From contig VLJF02000047.1 in NCBI GenBank assembly GCA_008360975.2, forward strand, positions 612,721 to 676,720: a stretch of 64,000 bases of DNA. The letters are read 5' to 3'. Source of the stretch: Lichenostomus cassidix (taxonomy: Eukaryota; Chordata; Aves; Passeriformes; Meliphagidae). Shown here in pieces: positions 1-11,702 of the stretch (position 1 is its first letter; each line of letters opens with the position of its first letter). The notes below the pieces were generated by a model. The model was not told the origin of the DNA and did not search any database. It saw only the letters and a program-made list of their open reading frames with translations. A program made the translations under genes and the position numbers.

Positions 1-480
1 CCCCTATTCACTGCACCTGGGCCCCTTCGCAACCCGAACCCTAGACCACGCCCCCTGACGACTCAGACCCGCCCCTTTGCAACCCGAACCCTAGACCACG
101 CCCCCTGAACGCACCCCTAATCGTAACCCTAACCCTGATCCCTTGCACCTGAACGCACCCCCTAATCGTAACCCTAACCCTGATCCCTTGCACCTGATCC
201 CTTGGCACTGTAGTGTCATATTACCCTCATCTATACCCTCACTGTAGCCCTAAAACCTGATCCCCTGCACCTGACCCCTAGGCCCTGTTCCCTCACCCTC
301 ATGGTGACCCTCATCCTCATCCTCACTGTAATGATGACTCCTGATCCCTACACCTGATCCCTTGTCCCTGCTCCCTCACCCCACCCTCTTCCTCACCCTC
401 GCTATAAGCCTTTTACAGTACCCTATAACCCCTGATCCCTGCACCCGATCCCTGTACCCTACACCCCCACCCTCACCCGC
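1..480. repeat. Degenerate telomere-associated repeats, copy 1
   Basis: C-rich sequence with scattered telomere-like words such as TAACCCTAACCCTGATCCC. Two short tandem periods are visible. A 50-bp period occurs at about 29 and 79 (CAACCCGAACCCTAGACC), and a 44-bp period at about 104 and 148 (CCTGAACGCACCCC). Bases 190-480 are degenerate CCCTCA/CCTGATCCC runs. This resembles decayed telomeric DNA next to a chromosome end. No gene is seen. Confidence 0.8.
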
Positions 481-484
481 GCTG

Positions 485-780
485 TACCGAGCATGCGCGG
501 TACCGTGGACTACCAAAATGGCGTCGGCATCGCTCGAGCATGCGCGGTACGGACGACAACCAAAATGGCGCCCGCATCGCTCGAGCATGCGCGGTACGGT
601 GGACTACCAAAATGGCGTCGGCATCGCTCGAGCATGCGCGGTACCGTGGACTACCAAAATGGCGTCGGCATCGCTCGAGCATGCGCGGTACGGACGACAA
701 CCAAAATGGCGCCCGCATCGCTCGAGCATGCGCGGTACGGACGACGGCCAAAATGGCGTCGGCTGGCTCGAGCATGCGCA
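485..780. repeat. 47-bp CpG tandem repeat with YY1/NRF1-like motifs, copy 1
   Basis: GCATGCGC recurs at 491, 538, 585, 632, 679, 726 and 772, giving an exact 47-bp period and six units. Each unit has CGAGCATGCGCG, which is 11 of 12 to the NRF1 consensus, and CCAAAATGGCG, which is close to the YY1 consensus. Two unit types (TGGACTACC and ACGACAACC variants) are ordered a-b-a-a-b-c. The repeat sits directly upstream of the CpG island, a position and composition typical of a vertebrate housekeeping-type promoter. Because 47 is not a multiple of 3 and the unit lacks stops, every frame is open across it, so open frames here are not evidence of coding. Confidence 0.9.
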
Positions 781-790
781 GTTGTGACGC
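488..790 (+). promoter_or_regulatory. Candidate promoter built from YY1/NRF1-like repeats, copy 1
   Basis: Six YY1-like (AAAATGGCG) and seven NRF1-like (GCATGCGC) motifs alternate every 47 bp immediately before a CpG island. YY1 and NRF1 clusters are established features of CpG-island promoters and often lie at the start site. The YY1 motif reads on the + strand, which favours transcription away from the telomere. A minus-strand, telomere-directed product cannot be excluded. The function is inferred. Confidence 0.5.
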
Positions 791-2330
791 GTTCGAAAAG
801 GGCGGCCGCGGGGTATTCTCAGGGGGTTTAGGAACGTACCTGGCTGCCTGAACGAAATGGGCACCCCGAGAGTGCCGCCGCGGCGGCTCGCGAGCCTTGC
901 GGGCTTGCGGGAAAGAGCGACGGCGCGGTCGGGGCGGCGGGAACTGCCGAGATCCCTGCGTTCAGGGATACGCACCGGCGCCGTCGGCCGAACGGCGGCC
1001 ACGCCCCTCGGCGCCCCGGCCCGCCCCTCGCCGCCAAGCCCCGCCCCGGGCCGCCCCTCTCCGCCCCGGCCCGCCTCTCCCCGCCCCTCGGCTCCGAGCC
1101 CCTCAAGAGGGGCCCCCCGGCGCCGGCCGCGAGACCCCTAGGAGCACCAGCGGCGGACGAGGAGCGGCGGAGCGGCGGCGGCTACGGTGAGGCAGTGGAA
1201 GGTGAGCGCCGGCGGCGGCCGGGCGGCGGCGGGAGCGGAGGGGCGGAGGGGCGGCGGAGCACCGGCCGCGGAGCGCCGGCGGCGGCCAGCGCCGCCGAGC
1301 TCCCGGGCCGGGCGGCGGGGCCGGCGGCGGCGGCGGAGGGCGCGGAACACCGGCGCGGAGCGCCGGCGGCAGCCCAGCGCCGCCGGCATCCCAGCGGGCG
1401 GCGCGCGCGGTGGCGGAGGAGCGGAGGACGGCGGAGGGCTGCCGGCCGCGGGCTGTGGCGCGCCCAAGCGCCGCCGGCGCTCCGCGGCGCCGGGCGGCGG
1501 CGCGAGGGCGAGAGCGGCGGAGAACCGGCCGCGGAGCGCCGGCGGCGGCCGAGCGGCGGCGGCGGGGCAGCGGCGGTGGACTGCCGGCTGACAGCGACGG
1601 CGCTCCGCGGCTGAGTGCCGGCTGCGGCGGAGCTGCGGGAGAGGTGGCGGAGCGGCGCCGGTGGAGCGGCGGGGGCGGCGGCGTGGGCGGCGGCGGCGAC
1701 GGCGGAGCGCCGGCGGACTGCAGGTGAAGCCGGCGGCGACCCCGGTCGAGAGGCCGGGGGTCTGTTGCGCGCAGAGCGGTACAGGTTTCCTGAGTCGCCG
1801 GGGGAGCGGCGGCGCCTGCCGCCGAGGAGGGGGGGGGCGGCGGCAGCGGCGGCAGCAGCACTCGCCGCCGCCGATAGACAGGGGTGGGGGACCCGCCCGC
1901 CCGGGCTGCGTCTCCGGGGAGGGGAGGTGGATGTCCCGGCGGCGGCAGCAGTTTGTTTGCGGCGCAAAGGAAACGGGGACGGCCAGCCTCAGCTGCATCC
2001 CCGTGCCGGGAGTCTGGGGGGGGGGGCCACGCCGGCCGCGGCCGCGTCCTGGCGCCGGGAAGGGGGGGGGGCGCGGGCGGCGGCGGCAGCGTCCCCGCGC
2101 CGGGAACGGGACGGGGGGGGCCCCGACGGCGGCGGCCGCGTCCCCGCACCGGGTCCTGCGCGCTCGCGGCCCGGCTGCTCGGGTGTCTGCGGCACGGACT
2201 GACTGCGGGCTGTGGGGGCTGTCCAGTCAGCGTGGCACCTGGGCAGGTAAGAAGGAGATACTGGAAAACAGCACGTGCTCCACAGTGAGTGGCACACACA
2301 TACAGGAACGTCGGGGACGATGGAACGGGC
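780..2330. promoter_or_regulatory. Large CpG island, copy 1
   Basis: Very GC-rich and dense in CpG, with GGC/GCC runs at 1150-1720, several GGGGGGG runs (about 1830, 2015, 2060, 2115) and many CCGCCCC/GGGCGG elements at 1000-1100. It ends in a strong splice-donor-like site at 2247. Long open frames on both strands follow from the scarcity of TA-containing stop codons, and none matches a family I recognise. The best reading is a promoter plus first exon. The G-runs could form quadruplexes. Confidence 0.75.
2240..2253 (+). other. Strong splice-donor-like site ending the CpG island
   Basis: GGGCAG/GTAAGAAG, with GT at 2247-2248, closely matches the vertebrate donor consensus. It is conserved in copy 2 at 44200. 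It lies at the downstream edge of the CpG island, where a first exon would end. Weaker donor-like sites occur earlier (GAAGGTGAGC at about 1197, GCAGGTGAAG at about 1720). Confidence 0.45.
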
Positions 2331-2604
2331 AGGGAGTAGAGGACCTGCAGCGGCCGGCCACCACGAGGCGTGGGTGGTACCGGTGTTCGGGGCGCTCAGG
2401 TGGAGGCTGAGCCGGGACGCTGTGCAGGTGGAGCGGCTGCTGCCGGGACGGGAGAGTGCGTAGCCCTGTTGTGTGGGCTCTGGTGCTTTCGGTGTGTTTA
2501 CCAGGACCTTGAGATGGAATAGTCGCTCCTTTCAGAAAAATGCATTTTTTGGAACACTAGGTATGGCTTCTGGACTTTCGCACAGATGTACAAGCTGTTC
2601 GGCT

Positions 2605-2819
2605 GATGAGCATCACCACCCCCAGAAACACCTGCTGACGGTTACCTGATGAGCATCACCACCCCCAGAAACACCTGCTGACGGTTACCTGATGAGCATC
2701 ACCACCCCCAGAAACACCTGCTGACGGTTGCCTGATGAGCATCACCACCCCCAGAAACACCTGCTGACGGTTGCCTGAGGAGCATCACCACCCCCAGAAA
2801 CACCTGCTGACGGTTGCCT
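2605..2819. repeat. 43-bp minisatellite, five units, copy 1
   Basis: GATGAGCATCACCACCCCC recurs (with GAGG variants) at 2605, 2648, 2691, 2734 and 2777, an exact 43-bp period. Copy 2 has only three units, so the locus varies in number. No function is apparent. It would lie in the first intron of the proposed transcription unit. Confidence 0.95.
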
Positions 2820-2839
2820 GAGGAGCAGCAACCCGGTAA

Positions 2840-3165
2840 GCAGCAGCTGAGTATAATAATATATCTAGTATATGTATGTTACATCAATTTTATGTATTTC
2901 ATGTGGATATATGAAATATAGATATTATACATATCATATTTGGCTATAAAATGGGTAGTAGGTAATATATATTATCTATTGGCTATATCATATGTGGTAT
3001 ATATGAAATATATGGAATGTATGTTAGATATTATACATATAATATATATGGTATATAATGGAATTCATTTATTTGTATATGTTACTATATGTCTGATGTC
3101 TTGCATAGTATATATACATTTTATTTATAATATATATTTTATGTAGAAATATATATAATTTGGTA
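2840..3165. repeat. AT-rich TATATG-type low-complexity tract, copy 1
   Basis: Dense TATATAT/ATATGAAATATA words with no periodicity as clean as the minisatellite before it. The short open frames here are low-complexity translations and are not credible genes. Copy 2 repeats it at about 44715-45035. Confidence 0.8.
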
Positions 3166-3280
3166 ATGGGAAAAAAAAAAAAGACAGGAAAAAAAGGAAA
3201 AAGCACGGATGCTAGGGAACAGAGATGCACCCGAGGTGGCATGCTCCCTTTAAAAAAAAAAAAAAAAAAAAAATTAAAAT
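3166..3280. repeat. Two adenine-rich tracts, copy 1
   Basis: An A-rich tract at about 3171-3205 and a long pure A run at about 3251-3272 lie about 65 bp apart. They could be remnants of retroposed tails or simple slippage tracts. I see no recognisable retroelement body beside them. From 3280 to 3600 I see nothing identifiable. Confidence 0.6.
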
Positions 3281-3619
3281 TGAAATAAAGGCACCATGGC
3301 AGAGGAAAAGGAAAAGACATTGAGCAAACAAACCAAAAGCGCATGGAACCGGAAAAATAAAGGTGGAACTAGCTGTACATGAGGAGCAAAGCATTGAAAT
3401 GAAGGTGGAAAACCAAAGCAGGTAAGAACCATCAGGTTTGTACGTGACTGCGGGGGCTAAGGGAATGTTTGTACTTGTCAAAGATGGTAAGTAGGCACAC
3501 AGGGGTAAGAATGAAGTCATTGTTTCCTGGTTTGGGCACTTGCTTGCTGTTCAAGTGCCTGGTAATGGGATGCAGATGTAGCAGACAGCTAAGTTTTTTA
3601 CTGTTTCTCTCCTAGACAG

Positions 3620-3690
3620 GTTTCTTTGAAAGTCACAAAGTTCTCCGAGGGGAATGCCTTAGAAATGCAACACGGCAGCCTGGAAGGGAG
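3620..3690 (+). other. Exon-like segment at array start, copy 1
   Basis: It is preceded by a pyrimidine-rich stretch ending CTCCTAGACAG (AG at 3618-3619) and followed by GAG/GTGAGT (GT at 3691-3692), giving 71 nt. Copy 2 keeps the same boundaries and length (45482-45552). Its sequence is homologous to a segment found just left of the CTCF-type motif in every later unit. Coding potential is not supported. Confidence 0.35.
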
Positions 3691-6600
3691 GTGAGTCCGC
3701 TCCTATGGCGTCCCGTTGTGCGCAGGTACCGTTTATGAAGGAGCTTATAACGTTTTGTATAAATGCCTGTGAAGGAAATGATGTGGAGAAGACATACTCA
3801 GGCGGTGGGTCCTGTCACTGTCACCTGTCAGTAGGTACGAGAGACAGAAGGAGAGAGAGAGAGAAGAGAAGAGAGGAAAAGAAGATTGGAAGGACAGGTA
3901 GGGGCACATAACAGGACAGCGACAGAGCATATGACCGGGCCATGGTTCCCGGCGGGCGTTGCGATGTGGGTTCATTCCTTCGGGGAAGGCGTGCGCCGAT
4001 GCCCGGGCCTGTCCCCCTGGTAAAACTGGGTCGGTGTCTCGCGGCGGGCTCCAGATGTGCCGATGCGAATGCGGTGCTGTGGTGCCAGGCCTAGGCCTGC
4101 GGAGACTGTGCGATGCGTCCGGAAATGCTGCTAGGTAACTGACGGGAAAATGGCGTGGCTGAGGACTGTGGGCTGGGGGACGCTTTCCACAGGTGGGCCA
4201 AAGAGGATAGCTGTGGCCTGCGTGAGACGGGAGCTTATCACGTGGATCCCGAGGGCTCCCGTTCCCCCCTGAGCTGCTGGACGCTGTGTACAAACCTGCT
4301 TCCTGCGGGCATATCCTCTTCGCCCGCTGCATACTGAGGCCTAGAAGATTTGAAGTGGACCTGGTGGCTTTGATTTAAGTGCATACATACACAGCTGTCC
4401 CACAAGGTGAGATGAGCTAGGAATAATTTGTCATGCTTGTAATGTGCAAAGCAGCTGTGTGCAGGGAGCCTTTTGGATGGAATTGTATATGGATGTTTGG
4501 TTGAGAAAGATTTATGAGTCTATGACAGAAATCGCTGAAGTGGAATTTAATGTGTATTTCATGTGGATCTTTTGGTGACTGTATTCGTGTGTTTCACAGG
4601 GCTGCCTTCATTGCGAGGGTACTGCCTCCGTGTGGAGCTACATCTGCTGGCACTGGCTGTGATTGTCAAGGCACACGTGGAGAAGAAAGTGTCCTGCTGG
4701 AGCCTTCACCTCTGGCTGTCCTCTGGACGTGGAGAAGGGAAGGTATGTGTCCTGTTTAAAACGTGTCAGAGTTGCCGTACTGCACGGTATGTGTTGCTGA
4801 GAAGCGGACGTGGAGCATTTTTGCTTTCATGCCTGTTTAGGTAGTGAGATGGATAAGTGCCAAGACATATGTGTGTGCATACAGATCATTGTGCACAGCG
4901 TGTTTACAAGCTTGGTGCAGTAACTGTGGCACCTGTGAGTGGTAAGTGACGTGTGCGAGACGTGGGAGGAAGGTACTGGAAAGCGTGGCAGTTCTGTGGG
5001 GAACAAGTGCTACAAAGGCGATGGCCTTGAAATGCCAGGTAGCGGGCTGCAAGTGGGGTGACTGCACTCCTACAGTGGCCTGAAGTGTTCACACAGCGGT
5101 CGTGATGAAAGTGAAAACGTGCAGAGGATACCCTCGCACAGTATGTCCTCTCACTTGCATTTCTTTCTAGGTATGAGACGTGAGGAGAGATGAAAAGATG
5201 CCAGGAAAGGAAAAAAAAAGAGAGAGTGGAAAAGAGAAGACGTGCGTGCACAGAAAGGCTCACGGAGCTACATCGGCACTGCGTGGGTCCTGAGGGCACC
5301 GTGACGTGAGGTAATGGACCCCGTAGCCACGGGACGGTGGCCTGAGTTGTCCCCCTGGGAAAGTGGGCTCAGTGTGTGGCAGCAGGCTCAGCATCTGTTG
5401 CTCGATATGCACTGCTGTGGTACGTGGCCTAGCACTGCGGAGAGTTTGGAATGCATGCAAACAGCCTGTAAGGTGCCTGTGACATAGGAAATGGCAAGCT
5501 TATGTCATGTAAGGGTGGGTGAGGCTTCCCACAGCTGAGGCAAAGAGGATAGATGTTTGTGGCACGTGAGCAGAGCTTACGGCAGGTACCCAAAGGCCTC
5601 CTGCTTCCCCCTGAGGTGAGGGAGAGTATGTACAAACCTAGTTCCTGCCAGCATGTACGAGCCGGGATCCTGCAAGTGTTTAGTGTTCGCCCACTGCATG
5701 CTGAGGCTTGGACAATTCAATTCAGAGGGCGTTTGCAGGCCTTGCCATTATTGCATACACGCCTGTCCCGGACGGTGAGATGGCTGACAAGTAATTCTCC
5801 GTGAATATAACAAGGTGGCTGACTGCCAGTGCAAATTATCTGTCCTGAGGGAGGCCTGTAGATGGAGATCTAGAGGAATGATGGAGTGAGGAAGGATGAT
5901 GAATGTGTGACAACAATCCCTGAAATGGAATGGTATGTGGGTGTTCAGGTCAGTACATACTATGATTACATAGCAAAAAAGACCGTGAGTGGCTTAGTGA
6001 GAAAGATCAGGTCTGTCAAATGACAGAGAAGGGGCCGATGAGGGGGTTCCTGATTGTATAAGAGTGTTGGGAAAGCTTTAGGAAAGAAGGCAGCTTGAAA
6101 TGTCTTGCTGACAGGTATGGAAAGGGATGTACAGGGTCAGTGACGGTATTTGTGTGTTTCATAGGGCTGCCTGCATTGCAAGGGTAATGCATCCATATGG
6201 AGCAACGTGTGCTGGCACATGTGGGATTGTGAAGGCAGACATTTAGAAGAAAGTGCCCTGCTGGAGCCTTCACATCGGGATGTCCTCTGATGTGGATATG
6301 GGAAGGTATGTTTGGTATTTAAAGAGTGTCATAGTATGCATAGCAGAAGGTATGTATTGGTGAGAAACAAACACAGAGCACCTGAGTTCTCATACATGTA
6401 GGGGCAGAGGTTTGGAAGTGAAATAGGGAGGTGCCAAGAGATATTCAGTGTGCATACAGAAAACTATGCAGGGTGCATGTACGAGCTGGATGCAAAAATT
6501 GTGACACCTGTGAGTTGCAAGTGACATGTCTAAGAGATCGGAGGCAGGTGCCCGAAGGGAATGCAGTTCTGTGCGGACAAAGTGTTACGAAGGAAATGGC

Positions 6601-8841
6601 TTGGAAATGCAAGGGATCAGGCTGGATGTGAGATGAGTGCACTCATCAGGTAGCCTGTTGTGTTTCCATACTGCTGGTCATGACAATGACAAGGGTCAGA
6701 ATGAAATGAGGGGCAAAGGACACCTTCAGACGGTGTGTCCTCTCCCTTTGATATGCTCATAGGTATGAGACACAAGGACCGAAAGAGGAGAGAAAAGGAG
6801 CGCTGGAACAACAGATGGCCGCACAGCCAGGGACAGGAACAAAGCTTTATCGGCACTGCGTGAGTCACCGCAGCATCGGGACATCGATTCATGGACCCTG
6901 AAGCGACGGCAGTGTGGCCAGGCCTGTCCCCCCGGGCGAGTGGGGTCGGTGAGTTGCAGCAGACTCCAGATCTCTTGCTTTACATGCACTGCTGTGGTAT
7001 GTGGCCTAGCACTGTGCAGGGCCCCTAAGGAGTAGAAGGGGCCTGTAAGGTGCCTGTGACGTGAAAATGGCACGGTTAGTTCATGTGCGGCTGGGTGAGG
7101 CTTTCCACGGGTGGGCCAAAGAGGATGCTTGTGTATTGCGTGAGACCGCAGCTTACCGCACGTACCCCGAGGCCTCCCGTTCCGCCCTGAGCTGCGGGAC
7201 GGTGAGTACGAACCCGGTTCCTGCGGGCGTATCCTCCTCGCCCGCTGCATACTGAGGCCTAGTGGATTTGCTGTGCAGCTGCTGGCTTAGGTCTTAGTGC
7301 ATACACAGCTGTCCCAGAAGGTGAGATGACCTAGCAATAATTTTCCATGCGTGTCATGAGAGGGCCCATTGTCCCTGCAAAGCGGCTGTGTGCAGGGAGA
7401 CTTGTGGATGGAGTGATATATGGATGTTTGCTGGGCAAGGACAAGGAGTGTGTGACAATTATCCCTGAAATGGAATGCTATGTGGATGTTTGGGCCGCGA
7501 CGTAGTGTGAGTATGTCACAAGAGACCCACGGAGTAGCTTAGTGAGAAACATGAAGTATGTGAAATGACACAGAAGGGAGCAATGAGGGGATTCCTGATA
7601 GTATAAGAGTGTTGGAAAAGCTTTAGGAAAGAAGGCAGCTTGAAATGTCTTGCTGACAGGTATGGCAAGGGATGTACAGTGTCAGTGACAGTACTTGTGT
7701 GTTTCACGGGGCTGCCTGTGTTGCAAGGGTGCTGCATCCCTGTGCAGGTACATGTGCTGTTACTCGCTGTGATTCTGAAGGCAGAAATGGATAAGAATGT
7801 GTCCTGTTGGAGCATGCAGCTGTGGCTGTCCTACAGATGTGGATATGGGAAGGTATGTGTTGTGTTTCAGAAGTGTTGCAGTTGCCATAGTAGGAGGCAT
7901 GCATTGCTGAGGAGCAAAAGTGGAGGGGTTGAGGTATTGTACATGCTGAGGCAGAGATTGGAGAGGGAAAGTAAGAAGTGCAAAGAGATCCTCTGTGCGC
8001 ATCTAGAGAATTGTGCGAGGTGTGTTGACAGGCTGGGTGCTGCACTTGTGAGATGACACCTGTGATTTTTAAGTGCCGTGGGTACGACATGGGAGGTAGG
8101 TGTTGCAAAGAATTGGAGTTCTGAACAGAAAGACTGCTATGATGGAAATGGCTTTGAAATGCAACACGGCAGGCTGCAACTAAGTCCACTCCTCCAGTGT
8201 CCTCCTGTGTGTAGATAGTTGTTTTAATGGAATGTGTGACATTCTGTAGAAATAGCAGTGCACGAATGAATATGCAAAGGAGATGCTCAGACAGTGTGTC
8301 CTCTCACTATCATTTGTTAGTAGGTATAAGGCACAAGCACAAAGCAATGTGAGCAGTCCATGGGTCCCAGGAGCATCCTGAGGTAGGTTAATATAGCCCG
8401 AAGTCATGGGCCGATGGCCAGGCCTGTCCCCCTAGCAAAGCAGGGTCAGCATCTTGCAGCAGGCTGCAGCTGTGTGGATATATATGCCATGCTGCAGTGA
8501 AAGGCCTATCACTGCAGAGCATGTAGAAGGCATTGAAAGACCCTGTAAGGTAACTGTGACATGAAAATGGCATGATGATGGCATGGGGGGATGCGTGAAG
8601 ATTTCCACAGGTGGGCCAGGGAGGGTAGATGTTTATGGCCTGTAAGCACAGATGACAGCATGTAGGCAAAGGCCTCCTGTTCCCCCCTCAGCTGGGGGAC
8701 AGTGGGTAGAAACCTGCTTCCTGCAAGGGTATCCTCTGGACCTGCTGCATGCTGAGGCTTCAACAGCTTGGAGTGCAGCTGCAGGCTTTGACCTCTTGCA
8801 GAAGGTGAGATGACTGAGGAATGATTTTCCCTGGATTTGAT

Positions 8842-8889
8842 TAGCTAGCTAGCTAGGTAGGTAGGTAGGTAGGTAGGTAGGTAGGTAGG

Positions 8890-8930
<41 letters not shown>

Positions 8931-9234
8931 AGCTACCTACCTACCTACCTACCTACCAACCTACCTACCTACCTACCTACCAACCTAGCTAGCTAGGTAG
9001 CTAGGTGGCTGGCTACCTAGCTAGCTAGGTAGCTAGGTGGCTGGCTACCTAGCTGGCTAGCTAGCTAGGTAGGTAGGTAGGTAGGTAGCTAGCTGGCTGG
9101 CTGGCTGGCTAGCTAGCTAGCTAGGTAGCTAGCTAGCTGGCTGTCAGGTAGGCTGATTGGTTGGCTGGCTGGTTGGTTGGCTGGTGGGTTGGCTGGCTGG
9201 CTGGCTGTCAGTCAGTCAGTCAGTCAGTCAGTCA
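8842..9234. repeat. Tetranucleotide tract (TAGG/CTGG/CTAC/CAGT), copy 1 unit 4
   Basis: A run of 393 bp of GCTA, GTAG, CTGG and CAGT words. GGTA repeats at about 8853-8891 are followed by the complementary CTAC repeats at about 8933-8990 on the same strand, so the tract can fold into a long hairpin with a CTGG loop. Confidence 0.95.
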
Positions 9235-10097
9235 CAGCAAAGTAGCTGTCTTAAGGGAGACTGGTGAATTGAGGTGTATGTGAATGTTTTGCTGAAGAAG
9301 AATGATGAGTACGTGATAACCCTCCCTGGAATGGAATTGGACGTGGAGGTTTGGGTCAGGAAGTAGGAGGAGTATGGAACAGGAAAGCCTGGCAGTGGGT
9401 TGGTGACAAGGATGAAGTAGGTGAATGGGCATAGAAGGAGGCACTGAGGGGGTTATGGATGGTAGAGAAGTGTTGCAAAAGCTGGAGGAAAGAATGTACC
9501 TTGAAGTGTCTCTGTAACAGGGAACAAGCAGAGATGTACAGGTTGCAGCAACAGTATTTCTGTGTTTCACCAGGTTGCCTGTATGACAAGGGCACTACAT
9601 CCGTGTGGAGCTCCATGTGCTGGCACGTGGTTTGAGTGTCAAGGCAGAAATGGAGAAGAATCTGTCCTCAGGGAGCATGCAGCTCTGGCTGTCCTAAGTA
9701 TGCTGATATGAGAAGGTATGTGTCACGTTTCAAAAGTGTTGCACTTGCCACAGCAGGAGGCATGCATTGCTGAGAAGCGAGCATGGAGCAGTTGAATTTT
9801 GCTACATGCTCAGGCATAGATTTGAGAGTGAAAGAGAAAACTACAAAGAGATACTGTGTGCACATAGGAAGAGTGATACTGTATGCACATGGGGAGAGTT
9901 GTACAGGTCGTGTTTCCAGGCTCGGTGCAGTAATTGTGAGACCTGTCAGGTGTAAGTGGCATGTGTAAGACACGGTAAGACATGTGTAAGACGTGGGTGT
10001 TGCAAAGAATTGCAGTTCTGAGCAGAAAGGGTACTACAAAGGCAATGGCTTTGAAATGCAGGACAGCAGGCCCAAAAGTGATGGAAATCCACTCCTA

Positions 10098-10113
10098 CAG
10101 CGCCCTCTGGTGT
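10098..10113 (-). promoter_or_regulatory. CTCF-type motif, copy 1 site 1
   Basis: CAGCGCCCTCTGGTGT on +. The minus strand reads ACACCAGAGGGCGCTG, 13 of 14 to the CTCF core CCASYAGRKGGCRS. Binding is inferred. Confidence 0.6.
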
Positions 10114-10807
10114 CGAGGTAGTGTTTCTGATGGAACTTGGGACGTTCTCTACAAATACCTGGGAAGGAATGGATGTGCAAAGCAGACCCTCCCACAGTGT
10201 GTCCTGTCACTGGCATCTGGTCTTACGTTTGAAACACACAAGGACAGAGAGGAAGGGAAAAAGAGGACAGGAGGGACAGGTAGGGCCACAGGAACGAACA
10301 CAGACACAGCAACAGGAGCGGTCCATAGGTCCCGGGGGCATCCTGAGGTGGCTTAATATAGCCCGAAGTCTTGGGCCGATGGCCAGGCCTGTCCCCCGGC
10401 AAAGCAGGGGCAGCATCTTGCAGTAGGCTGCAGATCTGTGGATTTATATGCAGTGCTGCCATGAAAGGCCTAGCACTGCACAGCATGTGGAATGCATAAA
10501 AAGACCCTGTAAGGTAACTGTGACATGAAAATGGCATGTGTGTAGCATGTGGGGCTGGAGGAGGGTTTGCACATGTGGGCCACGGAGGGTAGATGTTTAT
10601 GGCCTGTAAGCACAGATGACAGCATGTAGGCAAAGGCCTCCTGTTCCCCCCTATCCTGGGGGACAGTGGGTACTAACCTGCTTCCTGCAAGGGTATCCTC
10701 TGGACCTGATGCATGCTGAGGCTTCCACAGCTTGGAGTGCAGCTGCAGGCTTTGACCTCTTGCAGAAGGTGAGATGACTGAGGAATAATTTTCCCTGGAT
10801 TTGATCA

Positions 10808-10891
10808 GATAGCTAGCTGGCTGGCTGGCTGGCTGGCTACCTAGCTAGCTAGCTGGCTGGCTGGCTGGCTGGCTGGCTACCTAGCTAGCTA

Positions 10892-10922
<31 letters not shown>

Positions 10923-11047
10923 ACCTAGCTAGCTAGCTGGCTGGCTGGCTGGCTGGCTGGCTACCTAGCTAGCTAGCTGGCTGGCTGGCTGGCTGGCTGG
11001 CTACCTAGCTAGCTGGCTAGCCGGCTGGCTGGCTACCTAGCTAGCTA

Positions 11048-11082
<35 letters not shown>

Positions 11083-11170
11083 ACCTAGCTAGCTAGCTAG
11101 CTGGCTGGCTGGCTGGTTGGTTGGTTGGTTGGCTGGCTGGCTGGCTGGCTGGCAGGCTGGCTGGCTGGCT

Positions 11171-11222
<52 letters not shown>
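10808..11222. repeat. Tetranucleotide tract (CTGG/CTAG), copy 1 unit 5
   Basis: About 415 bp. CTGG runs are broken by CTACCTAGCTAGCTAG at irregular intervals of about 33-48 bp from 10837 onward, a second-order repeat. It ends in a CAGT/CTGT run. Confidence 0.95.
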
Positions 11223-11559
11223 CAGCAAAGTAGCTGTCTTAAGGCAGAATGGTAAATAGAGGTGTATATGAATGTTTTGCTGAAGAAGAATGATGAGTAC
11301 ATGATAACCCTCCCTGGAATGGAATGGTACATGGAGGTTTGGGTCAGGAAGTAGGAGGAGTATAGAACAAGAAAGCCTGGGAGCAGGTAAGTGACAAGGA
11401 TGAAGTAGGTGCATGGGCTTAGAAGAAGGCACTGATGGGGTTATGCATTGTAGAAGAGGCTTGCAAAAGCTGGAGGAAAGAACATGTCTTGAACTGTCTC
11501 GTGACAAGGAACGCACAGGGATGTACAGGTTGCAGTAACAGCCTTTCTGTGTTTCACAG

Positions 11560-11702
11560 GGTTGCCTGTATTGCAAGGACGCTACATCCATATGGAGCTC
11601 CATGGGCTGCCACTCGGTGTGATTGTCAAGGCAGAAATGGCAAAGAACCTGTCCTCGGGGAGCATGTAGCTCTGGCTGTCCTAAGTATGCTAATATGAGA
11701 AG
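11560..11702 (+). other. Representative array exon-like segment A
   Basis: The acceptor is CCTTTCTGTGTTTCACAG (AG at 11558-11559), a long pyrimidine tract with CAG. The donor is GAGAAG/GTATGT (GT at 11703-11704). The segment is 143 nt. Equivalent segments with the same boundary sequences occur in almost every unit of both arrays. In the divergent early units one frame is open through it, while in inner units that frame carries stops. This argues against a conserved protein. Confidence 0.4.

Noticed and set aside
362..1002. A repeat protein encoded by the 47-bp units
   Set aside because: All frames are open because the unit lacks stops, so no frame is favoured. A YY1/NRF1-like promoter repeat explains the sequence better.
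1103..2299. Long minus- and plus-strand frames in the CpG islands (also 42360-44360)
   Set aside because: Extreme GC content removes TA-containing stops. The peptides are Arg/Pro/Ala/Gly low complexity, overlap in all frames, and differ by frame-breaking indels between the two copies.
3166..3280. Processed retrogene or LINE tail at the adenine runs
   Set aside because: No recognisable retroelement body, target duplication or coding remnant lies next to the A runs.
7640..8056. Plus-strand 138-codon frame spanning two exon-like segments
   Set aside because: The matching copy 2 frame (49558-49935) differs at many residues in its first half, inner array units carry stops in the same frame, and no known family is recognised.
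8842..9234. CRISPR-like array
   Set aside because: Repeats are 4-bp microsatellite words with no spacers, and the setting is vertebrate subtelomeric DNA.
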